From assembly GCF_001659605.2 (NCBI RefSeq), contig NC_035170.2:6820001-6884000 (forward strand): a stretch of 64,000 nucleotides of DNA, given 5' to 3'. Below the pieces are notes generated by a model, which made no database searches, had not been told where the DNA came from, and saw nothing but the letters and a program-made list of their open reading frames with translations. A program made the translations under genes and the position numbers. Source of the DNA: Manihot esculenta. Its lineage: Eukaryota; Streptophyta; Magnoliopsida; Malpighiales; Euphorbiaceae. Shown here one piece after another: positions 24,188 to 35,300 of the stretch (its first letter is position 1; every line of letters starts with the position of its first letter).

Positions 24188-26080
24188 TGTAACCCAAAAT
24201 TACACAGCGGAAAAATAAAAGATCTTTGTTTTCCCTTTCAGGATCCAAGTGTTTCGTTTAATTCGAAAGGAAGGATAAAGAAACTAACCTTTTAGATTTC
24301 AAAAATCCTAACAGGACTGTAACTTTATATTTTTTTTATTTTTTGACAGAAAAAAACTATTCCGGACTGATGGTGCTGCTTCTGAAATGAATACCTTCAA
24401 TGATATTCATATGAACATTTACGTCTGAAGTGCTAGCTCTCTGAATGGATGGATTAGCTATGTGCTCCAAATCTGCAACATAGAAAATGATTACAAAAAC
24501 TCTTCTCACGCTTTTGTATAGTTCTCAAAGAAGGTGTTTTCTATTCACTCGTTTTCACTCAATCTTTTCATTTTCACACTATTCTTTTCGTAAAAGAGTT
24601 TTGATAATTGTAACAGGCACAGAATCACAAATACTAATATACCTGTGAGATAAGTACTTTTCAAAAGAAAACGAAAAGATCTTTTATCTGTAACCGTTAC
24701 AGATAAGCTGCAAATATTTTAAATATTATTATCTTATAATAATCACAAATAATTAATATTAATAATAATAACATCTTTATTAATATTATTATTAATTATT
24801 CTAATGGGCTCTTAGCTCATTAATATGACATAGCACATCAATGACCTTTTTTATGTGTGATCCAATATGCTCACATTAATTGACAATAGGCCCAGTCCAA
24901 CAAGGCCCATAAATCATAAACGATCTCTAGCAAGACGTTATGACTACCCAATTAATATGAGGATCGATAGTTTGATAAAACCTAATAAACAGAATATGTA
25001 TTAATCCATTTGTCACACGATATCTAGTTTAAACATAAGTCATGGTCAATGTCAAACTTATAATATTTGAACTTATGATTTCTCGATCTTTAAGTAGACT
25101 GATAAAACCAAATGATATTGATTACATTATCAATTCATTTGAGCACGATTAATATTAATAATAATAGCATATTTATTAATATTATTATTAATTATTCTAA
25201 GGGCTCTTAGCCCATTAATATGACATAGTACATCAATGACGTTTTTTTATATGTGATCTAATATGCTCACATTAATTGATAATATGCCCAGTCCAACAAG
25301 ACCCATAAATCATAAATGACCTCTAGCAAGACGTTATAACTACCCAATTAATATGAGGATCGATAGTTCGATAAAATCTATTAAACAGAATATGTATTAA
25401 TCTATTTGTCACACGATATCTAGTTTGAACATAAGTCATGGTCAATGTCAAACTTATAATATTTGAACTTATGATTTCTCGATCTTTAAGTAGACTGATA
25501 AAACCAAATGATATTGATCACATTATCAATTCATTTGAGCACGACCATGCATTTCTCAGTCTCACTTATTGAGGGGCCCAGAAGATATCTCTCTCAAAAA
25601 GATGGACAAATTCTATCTTGATTATTCAATATCCTCTACATAATTTCTATTATGCTCAATCATAATTTTTATGATTATCCGATTAAAGACAATATTTGGT
25701 TATGTCAAAACATAACAGTTCTTATATTGAAAACTATGAAAATCTCAAGTCAAATTATTAAAATATAACTATCTTGATATTCATTTATAACAATAACTCA
25801 TGTAGTGATCTCAATGTGGATCCATCCAATATTTTGTTCTCTAACAAGTATCTATGATTATTGATTTATATCAATATACACATAATCATCTCATGATTAT
25901 CAATTAATAATCATACTAGTCATATTTTACTATTATCATTATAATAATAAGTAACCAGAGATGTTAATCATTATTATGTAACATGCAAACAAATAAAAAT
26001 GATAATAAAATCTCTTTTATTAATAAACAAAATGACATACAAAATGTCCAAGGTAATAGCTTAGGGTAAATACACTAACA
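24188..26080 (-). mobile_element. Solo LTR (~1.9 kb) inside the gag relic
   Basis: On the minus strand the segment starts TGTTAGTGTATTTACCC and ends GGGTTACA, i.e. TG..CA ends. It precisely separates two parts of one gag domain. It has no coding capacity and carries an internal 396-bp tandem duplication. The flanking pentamers (ATCAT and ATTTG) do not match, so either the target duplication has decayed or one end was altered. The length and ends suggest a copia-type LTR, but this is inference. Confidence 0.6.
24753..25544. repeat. Two-copy 396-bp tandem repeat within the solo LTR
   Basis: Unit 1 is 24753-25148 and unit 2 is 25149-25544. Both start TTAATATTAATAATAATA and end TTCATTTGAGCACGA, with scattered substitutions between copies. 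The copies abut exactly, indicating a tandem duplication rather than two insertions. Confidence 0.9.
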
Positions 26081-26580
26081 ATTTGGCTATCTTAAGGACC
26101 ACGATACAACTATAAGACGTCAATGACTTCATCCTGTGTCGAGTCTTTCCATCTACTTTAACATGTTTGGCTCAAAAATGATACCAATACTTTATTCTAG
26201 GTTCTATTAATAATTTTACTCAACTTGTTTTAGCTTTTAAATTCAAGTTTATTAAATGTATGCCTCCTAAGAAACTCTTCTCTAACCTCCAGAAGATCCA
26301 GTAAGGCGAGGGTGAGTTTCTAAAGGGGTTTATTTCACGTTTAAATGCTGAGGCCATACAGGTAGAAGATTTGAATCATGAAATAGCTTGTGAGGCTTTG
26401 AAGAATATAACTCGATATATAAAGTTCATGGATTTCCTAATAAAGAATCCAACAGCCATTTATCAACAGTTGATGGACAAGGCCTAGAAATACATACGAA
26501 TGGATGACGAGATTCAAGCACTGAGAGAGATAAGAAGATGGACCATAATAAGGCTCAAAAGTCAAATAAGTGAAGCTATG
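26081..26580 (+). pseudogene. Tat-lineage gag, second fragment
   Basis: Continues the gag domain after the solo LTR: DVNDFILCRVFPSTLTCLAQ, then a Gln/Lys-Trp-Tyr-Gln stretch, FKFINCMPPKKLFSNLQKI and RLNAEAIQVEDLNHEIACEA. Several stop codons are present. The order and wording are typical of Tat-lineage gag proteins. Confidence 0.8.
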
Positions 26581-26599
26581 TAAGTGAAATTAAAATTAA

Positions 26600-27930
26600 A
26601 GTAGTACAGGAATGAAAGCACCTAAGTGTATTAACGATGTTCAAAAACTAAATGGGCAGGTAACAACTTTCGAGGGGTTCACATCATGTTCTGCCAAAAG
26701 ATGTCTCCTATTTTTTAAAGCCTTGAAGGGGAAAAATAAATTCATTTTAGGGGAAGAGTGTGTTGAAGCTTTTAAAAACTAAAAAGATTTCTTATCCTCT
26801 CTCCTTTTACTTAGCTCACCCAGGTTAGGCGAGTTTTGTCTTTGTATTTATTTGTAACACAAGAAACAATAAGCTCGGTCCTTATGAGAGAAAAGGAGAA
26901 TGAGCAAACCCAATCTACTATGCCAGTCAAGTCTTAACAGGAGTAGAGTTAAACTACCCACCTCTAGAAAAGCTCACCTTCACAGTCATGATGTCAGCAA
27001 CAAAGCTGTGATTGTACTTCGAATCTCATACCATTGAGATAAGGACCAAGTACCTGCTGCAAAAGTTGTTGCATAGATCAGAGTTGTCGAGATGGTTGTC
27101 CAACAGATCTATCATACTGTCAGCCTATGACATCAGGTACGTTCCTAAAAATGCAGTAAAAGCCCAGGCTTTAGTAGATTTTGTTACAAAAATGAGTCCA
27201 GGCCCCAAGGCTTCAAAGCCTACTACGGAGGTTTGGCAAATATGGGCGAATGGAGCATGTAGAGTCGAAGGATCAAGACTTAGCATAGTATTACTAAGGT
27301 AAGCATGAATAAAATTACGATGGGCTGCAAAACTCACTTTCAATGCCACAAATAATGCGGTTGAATATGAGATTATGATCATGGTACTCAGAATAATTAA
27401 GAATGTAGGTATTAAAAATTTAGTTATTTGTAGTGACTCACAACTAGTTGTCAACTAATGCCATGGCTATTTTAAGGTTCGAGACCTGAGCCTGGCACAA
27501 TATGAAGGTAGAGATCAAAGGAAAGCTAGGTAACTGTGAACTTCAACAAGTAACAAAAGGGGATAATGGGGAAACCAATTTATTAGCAAAAATAATGACA
27601 GCAGGAGAACAACATTTGACCCAGCCATTGCCTTTGAGGTATTGCAAGTCCTAACGACTGAGACTGAGGATGTCCTACCAATCAACATCGCAGACACATG
27701 GATGACGCCAATTTACAAGTTTCTAATAGAGGATGAGCTACCTGCAGACAAATAGCAGCTAAACAGGTAATAAAAAAATCTTCAAAATATACAGGAGGTC
27801 CGCTTCCCAAACATGGCTACAGTGCGTAACAGTGGATGAAGGCAAAGACATCCTCAATGACATCCATAAAGGTGATTATAAAAGCCACGATGGGGCTCGA
27901 ATGATCGCTTGGAAAGTTTCAAATAGGGTT
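26600..27930 (+). pseudogene. Tat-lineage pol remnant: RT tail, RNase H and start of integrase
   Basis: After gag, protease and almost all of the reverse transcriptase are missing. Similarity restarts at CINDVQKLNGQVTT, the RT end just before RNase H. Then come an HTIEIRTKYLLQKLL block, an archaeal-type RNase H-like stretch (FNATNNAVEYEIMIMVLRII then IKNLVICSDSQLVVN), TWMTPIYKFLIEDELPADK, and the lead into integrase. Stops and frameshifts are frequent. A second RNase H of this type is a Tat-clade hallmark. Confidence 0.8.
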
Positions 27931-27946
27931 ACTATTGGTCCACAAT

Positions 27947-28379
27947 TAGGGGTGAGCACTATTCAATTCAAACTAAAAAAATCGACCCAATCGAATTAAT
28001 TTAAAAATTCGATTCGATTTTTTATTCATTTGGTTTGCAGTTTTTAGTTTTAAAAATTTCAGTTATTTCAGTTTGGTTAGATTTTACTCATAAAAAATCA
28101 AACCAAACTGATTAATGATAATAGTATATTATTTTTTTTTATAATATGAAGATATTAGACCATAATCACGGTTGAAATATTTCAATTAAAATTTAGAATA
28201 CTAAAAATAAGGTGTAAAAAATAAAAAGTCTATTAAAAAGTCCAACTGATCAAATTGAACGGAATCAAACTGGCTCAATTTTTACTCAAAACTAGTTCGA
28301 TTTGATTTTTATAAATACTAAAAGTTTGATTTTCGATCTAGTTCGGTTTTCAACCGAACTGACTGAATGCTCACCCCTA
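27947..28379. mobile_element. 433-bp hAT-type MITE inside the integrase relic
   Basis: The 12-bp ends TAGGGGTGAGCA and TGCTCACCCCTA are perfect inverted repeats. The flanking octamers TCCACAAT (27939-27946) and CCCACAGT (28380-28387) match at six of eight positions, both differences being transitions. This fits a decayed 8-bp hAT duplication. Integrase similarity stops before the element and resumes right after it, which dates the insertion after the retroelement. It has no ORF of its own. Confidence 0.85.
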
Positions 28380-29314
28380 CCCACAGTGATACAAGACGCA
28401 AAAGACCTAGTCCAGAAGTGCCACAAGTGCCAGTCCATGCCACCATACTCGGATCCTAGGAGAAATGTAAGCAACAATAGGCAACTCCTGACCTTTCTTT
28501 CACTGGGGAATGGACATCATTTGCCTGTTTCTAAAAGCATCAGGATCAAGGAAATACATGATAGTCGCAGTAGACCATTTAAGCAAATGGGTATAGGCAG
28601 AGGTAGTACAGTCCATCACAACTCAATAAACAATTTCATTCGTTAGCAAGAGCATTTTCACCCGTTTTGACATTTTGAAATAATTATTACTAACAATGAG
28701 ATGCAATTTGCACGTTCAAAATTTAATGAATTTTACAGGAAATAGGGTATTGATCTAAGGTTTAGCTCAGTTTACCACCCTCAGACTGATGGCATGACAG
28801 AAGTTACGAATAGAACAATCCTCAAAGGATTAAAGAAAAGACTTAATCAAGCTAAAGGCTGATGACCCAAGGAATTGCCTCACATTCTTTGGGCATACAA
28901 AATAACTCCGCGGTCAGCCACTTGGGAGACCTCATTCTCATTAGTATATGGGGTCGAAGTAGTTATCCCTGTGGAGGTCTGGATGAGCAGCTTTAGAATT
29001 AAATATCCAAACTTGTTAGGAAAACCTAAAGAGATGCAGTTTAATCTTGATCAAGCTAAGTACCTGAGGGAACAGACTCTTATAATAATGGTTGTCTACA
29101 AAAACAAGATGTCACAATTATTTAACTCTCAAGTCAAATCTGAATTCTTTAGTGTTGGGGATCTAGTCCTTAAATGGTATGATATAATAGGAGGGGATGT
29201 TGGGTCTAGTAAGTTAGGCGAAAAGTTGAAGAGACCATATAGAGTCTCCAAGATCATTCATTCTAGTGCTTATAAGTTAGCCAAATTAGATAGTTGTGTT
29301 ATTTATCATTCCTA
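28380..29314 (+). pseudogene. Tat-lineage integrase remnant
   Basis: Resumes with VIQDAKDLVQKCHKCQSMPP (the CC half of the zinc finger). Then, in another frame, it reads a core with KYMIVAVDHLSKWV, FTTLRLMA and HILWAYKITPRSATWETSFS followed by LVYGVEVVIPVEV. It closes with GDLVLKWYDIIGGDVGSSKL and a GPYRV-like segment (RPYRVSKIIH). Frameshifts and stops make it non-functional. The open stretch 28875-29315 is simply its least damaged part. Confidence 0.85.
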
Positions 29315-29439
29315 AAACATTAGTAATTTATGAAAAATTTATTAATAAAGTCAACGAGGTATGTTTTTCAAATATGTGTTTGCATCATAATTATTTAGAA
29401 TGATGGGTTGCTGAAAACACGATTCAAAAGGAAAAAATT

Positions 29440-29720
29440 GCTTAAGGCATCTATTGCCAAGAAAAAATTGCCATAAGACGGATCACCGTTAGGCAAGCGT
29501 AGGGTGTTAGTCCCTTAAACAAGGCAGTTTTGCCAAAATTGCTATACAGCATGTCACTGTTAGGCGATTTTAAGGTGTTAGTCCCTTAAATAAGGCAGTT
29601 TTGCCAAAATCGCCATAAGGCGGGTCACCGCCAGACGAATTTTTAGGTGTTACTCATTTGATATAATGGTTAAGGCAATCGAGTGTGAAAAACTTATATA
29701 AGGCGGATTACAAGGTTAGC
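29440..29720. repeat. 71-bp subterminal repeats 3' of integrase
   Basis: GTGTTAGTCCCTTAAAYAAGGCAGTTTTGCCAAAA occurs at 29504 and 29575 (shown here as a consensus in two halves: GTGTTAGTCCCTTAAAYAAG and GCAGTTTTGCCAAAA). Partial GCCATAAGRCGGRTCACCG units lie before and after. Such GGCG/CACCG repeat zones are usual between integrase and the 3' end of Tat-lineage elements. Confidence 0.7.
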
Positions 29721-29989
29721 TACAGATTGACGAACAACCGAGTGATAAATCCTTGATAAGTTAGCAATCGAGTATTAATTTTAGGTGTTTTTATCGGGTT
29801 ATATTTTAGTCTGGTCGTTGCCATCAAACAAGTTACTAGGTGTTGAACCCTTAAATTAACTTATTACCAAGTCATTACTTATAGTCCCAGTGCTTAATAA
29901 GGTTTCGAGTATGAATTCTTGTTAAAAGTTAGCAAAAATTATAAGACAAACAATAATGAACAAAAAGAGATATTTTTCATTAAGCGAGG

Positions 29990-30082
29990 AAGAGATACAA
30001 TTACAAGGCAGGAGGATAGTAACCTCCTCCTGAGCCTCTACTACATTATCATCTAAGATTGTTACATTTTGTCCTGTGGCAG
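29990..30082 (-). pseudogene. End of the antisense extra ORF of the Tat-lineage element
   Basis: On the minus strand, directly left of the chromovirus insertion, an acidic stretch reads ATGQNVTILDDNVVEAQEEV then TILLP. Together with the minus-strand coding relic at 39599-41329 it represents the distal end of one antisense ORF, cut in two by the insertion (target duplication GGCAG). A frame change exists between the two parts. Confidence 0.5.
30078..30082. repeat. Target-site duplication GGCAG (left copy)
   Basis: The pentamer GGCAG directly precedes the TG of the left LTR. The identical pentamer follows the CA of the right LTR at 39594-39598. A five-base duplication is what retroviral-type integrases leave. 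Confidence 0.97.
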
Positions 30083-32210
30083 TGTAACAGCCCGGAAATC
30101 GAACTGCTACCGGCACTAGGATCCAGATCGACTTAAGGTCGCCGGGACCCGTAGTAAGCCTGCTATACTGTCTGTGTACCTGTGAAATCCCATACATGAT
30201 CTATCAAACCATTAAAACTTTTCTTTCCTCCAGGGCTTACTCTGTGCATGCACTATATCTCTGCTATGTTATCCCCACTCAAGGCGGATATAACTCATCA
30301 TAGTAAGCCTGGTTTTCTCATATTCATTAACAATAACAGAAAACATACATAAACTGATCATGTGTCTACAACAAGGGATTACAACACTTCTAAGTCAAGC
30401 ACAAGTCTATACATTGTACATTATCTCTTTACATATACATGTCCACACTAGCTATTACAAACTATATACTCTTCCTGTACCCTGCTGACTTCCCTCTGAA
30501 CTCTGAACCTGCACAACTGGAGTTAGGGGAGAGGGATAAGCTACTATAGCCCAGTGAGTAGAACAGGATAAAGCACAGGTGATAAAACATGCTCTCATGA
30601 AAGGTATCACAGCACAAGTAATCACATCATCTCAGCATGGACGGATCAACACTCCCTCTATCTGGGTACTACATCTCATCTGGGGTACCGAAGTACCATG
30701 TGCCTGGTCCCCTTAGGGCTGTTCCAGGTCTTTGTGCCTAGTCCCCGTAGGGCTGTTCCAGGTCTTTCCTTCGAGGGCTATTGAATCCGTACTATGTCCA
30801 TACTGTCATAGAAACAATGTACAAGGAGCAATGCCAAGTACAAGGATAAATGCAATGCATCATCTTCGTGTACACTAATGCACTCACCCTAGAGCATATT
30901 CATGATGCATGAAGTATGATAAAATATTCATTTCTCATATTCAAACATTAAGTTCCGTTCCACTCACCTCGGGTTGACTCTGAACTGACTCTGCAGGTTC
31001 TGAAACTGGACTCACTGCTGACCTCCCTGATTCCTCTGGTCCGTACCTACACAGGTGGACTCAAATGAGGGACCAAACTAACTCACGAACATCTCTAAGA
31101 AACTCCCCAAAAACCCTCTACAAGATCCCCAAACAAGCACATAAAACATGCAAAAGAAAGCTGGACAGGGCACTTTCGGCGGCAGGTTCGGCGGCCGAAA
31201 CCCCTCTCCAGAGACGAAACTCATGCATATTCGGCGGCACCTTCGGCAGCCGAAAGTCTCGTCCAGAGACGAAACTCAACCTTTGGCGGCACTTTCGGCG
31301 GCCGAACCTTGCCTCCAGAGACGAAAGTCCCAAGTTTCGGGGGCAAGCTTTGGCAGCCGAAACTGCCTCCACAAGGGGTTCGGCGGCCGAACCTTCCTTC
31401 AGCGGCCGAACCTGGTTTTGCCCGTTGGGCAGAACCCTGCTCTGTTTCATGCAAACCTTATCCAAAATGTACCCAACATGCATCTCAACTGCTCCCAACT
31501 AGCATATACACATATATATGCACAAAGGGGTCTACAACTCACCTCAAACCCCAAACAAACATAACACATAACACTCAAACATGCTTGAACACCAAAGATC
31601 ACCAAAAACCTCACCTAAACCTAAACATGCATACTACCCACAAACCTTCATAAAACCTTCAAAAATCATCAAAGAAACTCAGGATCTTCACTGACCTCTT
31701 AAGGAACTTGAGGATGAAGGATCCTAACGTGGAGATATGGAGAAATCCTCTCTCAAAGCTCCAAGCTTCAAACCTTGGTTATTTTGCTCAAATCTTCCAA
31801 ACAACAACAAAACTCTTAAAAACTTTGAAGGATTTGGTGAAAAACATGAAAATCATCAAAGTCAACGTGAGAAGGTTTTGGCTCACCTTTGGCTGCAAGT
31901 GGAGGAGAAATATCCTCCTTCCACCGACCTTTGGCCCTTAAATAGGTGGCTGGCCAGACCACCTTCGGCAGCCAAACGTGAATCCGAAACCATGCAATGT
32001 TCGGCGGCCGAAAGTGACCTTCGGCGGCCGAACCTTTGCATTTTCCCTTATTGCTTTTCTTTCAAAACTCATTTCCTTTAACACTTTAAACCATTCAAAA
32101 CTCTTAAAACACATATGAAAACATAGGTCTTACCCTTCTCGAGGGTTCCGACACCCGAGATTCCACCAGACGACAGGAATTCCGAGGCCGGACTCGAGCC
32201 GGGTATTACA
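30083..32210 (-). repeat. 3' LTR of the chromovirus
   Basis: 2,128 bp, aligned by eye almost base for base with 37482-39593. It contains a cluster of TTCGGCGGCCGAA-type palindromes at 31170-31415 and 31964-32035. These generate several overlapping Ser-Ala-Ala-Glu-rich ORFs on both strands that I do not regard as genes. It has the 17-bp segment CATTCAAAACTC.. near 32090 that the other LTR lacks. Confidence 0.97.
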
Positions 32211-32224
32211 TTCTTCCCCCCTTA
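32211..32224 (-). other. Polypurine tract of the chromovirus
   Basis: On the minus strand AAGGGGGGAAGAA abuts the first base of the 3' LTR. This is the expected position and composition for the primer of plus-strand DNA synthesis. Confidence 0.9.
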
Positions 32225-32306
32225 CGAACATTCATCCCCGAATGTTCCACAAACAACGAAACACATAAACACATAGACATACATAGAGAAACAGGGAACA
32301 ACTAAC

Positions 32307-35300
32307 CTAAAGTAGATATGGATATTGCCGGAGCATCGACTCTCGTGTCTCCCAAGTGCACTCTTCTAGGTTGTGGTGGTTCCACAGGACTTTCACCATT
32401 GGTATCTCCTTGTTTCTTAGCTTTCGAATCTGGGTGTCAATGATCCGCACTGGCTGCTCGACATAGGTGAGATCGCTTAAGATTTCCACCTCAGGCTCAC
32501 TAAGAACCTTCTCTGGATCTGACACAAACTTCCTCAACATCGAAACATGGAATACCGGGTGAATCCTTTCCATCGATGCAGGTAAATCCAGCTTATACGA
32601 CACAGGCTCGATCTTCTGCAAGATCTCAAAGGGACCTATGTACCGTGGAGCCAATTTACCCTTCTTTCCAAAGCGAACCACTTCTTTCATCGGAGACACC
32701 TTTAGCAACACCATATCCCCCTCCTGGAATTCTATCTGCTTCCTACGGATGTCTGCATAGCTTTTCTGTCTGCTCACAGCTGTTCTGATCCTCTCTCGGA
32801 TGATAGGCACTAACTTGCTGGTAATCTCCACTAACTCTGGCCCTGCAAGAGCCTTCTCTCCAACCTCTTCCCAGCAAACAGGTGTTCTGCACTTCCTTCC
32901 ATACAGAGCTTCATAAGGGGCCATCCCTATGCTAGCATGATGGCTGTTGTTGTAAGCAAACTCTACTAGAGGTAGATGCTGCCGCCAAGAACCGCCAAAG
33001 TCTAACACACACATTCTCAACATATCTTCAATAGTTTGGATGGTCCTCTCTGACTGACCGTCTGTCTGCGGATGGAAAGCAGTACTGAAATCCAATCTTG
33101 TGCCCATAGTAGTTTGCAGACTCCACCAAAATCTGGAGGTGAACTGAGGTCCTCTATCTGATACAATCAACACTGGAACTCCATGCAGCTTTACTATTTC
33201 GTCCACATATACCTGCGCTAGCTTGTCTACAGAATAGTTACTCCAAACTGGAATGAAGTGGGCAGACTTAGTGAGTCTATCCACAATCACCCATATGGAG
33301 TCTAGTCTGTTAGACGTCGCCAGTAACCCCACTACAAAATCCATAGCTATGTTCTCCCATTTCCACTCTGGAATCGGCAGTGGGTTAAGCATTCCAGCCG
33401 GCTTCTGGTGCTCTAGCTTCACCCTTTGACATGTCTCGCAGGCTGACACAAACTGTGCCACTTCCCTCTTCATTGCTGGCCACCAATACACCCTTCTCAG
33501 ATCTTGATACATCTTGGTGGCTCCAGGGTGAACGCTATACCTTGCATTATGAGCTTCCCTCATAATGTCTTCCTTCACACTGCGATCATCTGGTACACAT
33601 AATCTCTTACCGTGACGAAGAATCCCCTCACTGTCAAATCTGAACTCTGCACTGTTGCCAGACTGAACAGTCCTGGCAATCTTCACTAACTCAGGATCTT
33701 CGTGCTGTTTCAGAGCCACTTGCTCTAGAAACACTGGTGTAACTCTCATCTGTGCAATCAAAGCACCTGTACCAGATAACTGCAACTGTAGCCCTTCATC
33801 CATGAGTCTATAAAAGTCCTTCACCACCGGTCTTCTCTCTACTGCAATGTGGGATAAACTGCCAAGTGACTTCCGGCTTAAGGCATCAGCTACAACATTA
33901 GCCTTACCCGGATGATATTGGATCTTACAATCATAATCACTGAGCAATTCTACCCACCTTCTCTGCCTCAAGTTTAGCTCTTTCTGACTCAAGATGTGCT
34001 GCAGACTCTTATGATCAGTGTAGATCTCACACTGTACCCCATAGAGGTAATGCCTCCACATCTTAAGTGCAAAGATAACAGCTGCCATCTCAATATCGTG
34101 TGTCGGATAGTTCAGCTCGTGCTTCTTAAGCTGTCTAGAAGCATAAGCTATCACTCTGTCCTTCTGCATTAACACACAACCTAAGCCCACTCGGGATGCA
34201 TCACAGAACACTGTGAAATCATCCTCACTGATCGGCAGAGCTAATACCGGTGCTGAAGTCAACCGTCTCTTCAACTCTTCAAAACTCTCATCACAATCCT
34301 CTGACCATACGAACTTCTGATTCTTTCTGGTCAGTCTGGTCATAGGAGCAGCTATCTTCGAGAAGTCCTGAACGAACCTCCGATAGTAGCCTGCCAAACC
34401 CAGAAAACTCTTGATCTCGGTCACGATAGTGGGTGTAGGCCAGTTGGCTACTGCTTCTACCTTTTTGGGATCAACTGCTATTCCTTCCTCTGATACTACA
34501 TGTCCTAAAAAGGCAATGCTCCTTAGCCAGAACTCGCACTTGGAGAACTTGGCATACAAACCATGCTCTCTCAAGGTCTGGAGAACTATCTGCAGATGCT
34601 GGGCATGTTCTTCTGCATTTCTGGAGTACACCAAGATATCATCTATAAAGACGATCAAAAAACGATCCAGGTACTCCCTGAAAACCCTGTTCATGAGATC
34701 CATGAATGCTGCAGGGGCGTTAGTCAACCCGAACGGCATTACTAGGAACTCATAATGCCCATATCTGGTCCTGAAAGCAGTCTTGGATACATCTTCTTCC
34801 CTGATCTTCAACTGGTGGTATCCGGATCTCAGATCTATCTTCGAAAAACAACATGCTCCTGACAGCTGGTCGAATAGATCATCGATCCTGGGTAAAGGAT
34901 ACTTGTTCTTGGTAGTGACTTTGTTCAACTGCCGATAGTCAACACAAAGTCTAAGAGGTCCATCCTTCTTCCTGACAAACAGTACTGGAGCACCCCAAGG
35001 TGAGGTACTCGGGCGGATGAAACCCTTGTCTACCAAATCCTGTAACTGCTCTTTCAACTCTCTCAACTCTGCTAGTGCCATCCTGTAGGGAGGAAGAGAG
35101 ATCGGTCTGGTACCAGACATCAACTCGATCTCGAACTCTATTTCCCTATCAGGTGGTAGTCTTGGAAGCTCTTCAGGAAATACTTTTGGGAACTCACAAA
35201 CCACTGGTACTGAGGATGGTTCCCTAACCTGACTGTCTAGCTCTCTCACATGAGCTAGGAACCCCTGACAACCCTTCCTTAACAACCTACGAGCCTGAAG

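Noticed and set aside
31065..31653. Several overlapping 77-145 aa ORFs on both strands (and twins at 38464-39094)
   Set aside because: They lie wholly inside LTRs and arise from GGCGGCCGAA palindromes, which read as Ser-Ala-Ala-Glu or Arg-Pro-like runs in all frames. No domain is recognised.
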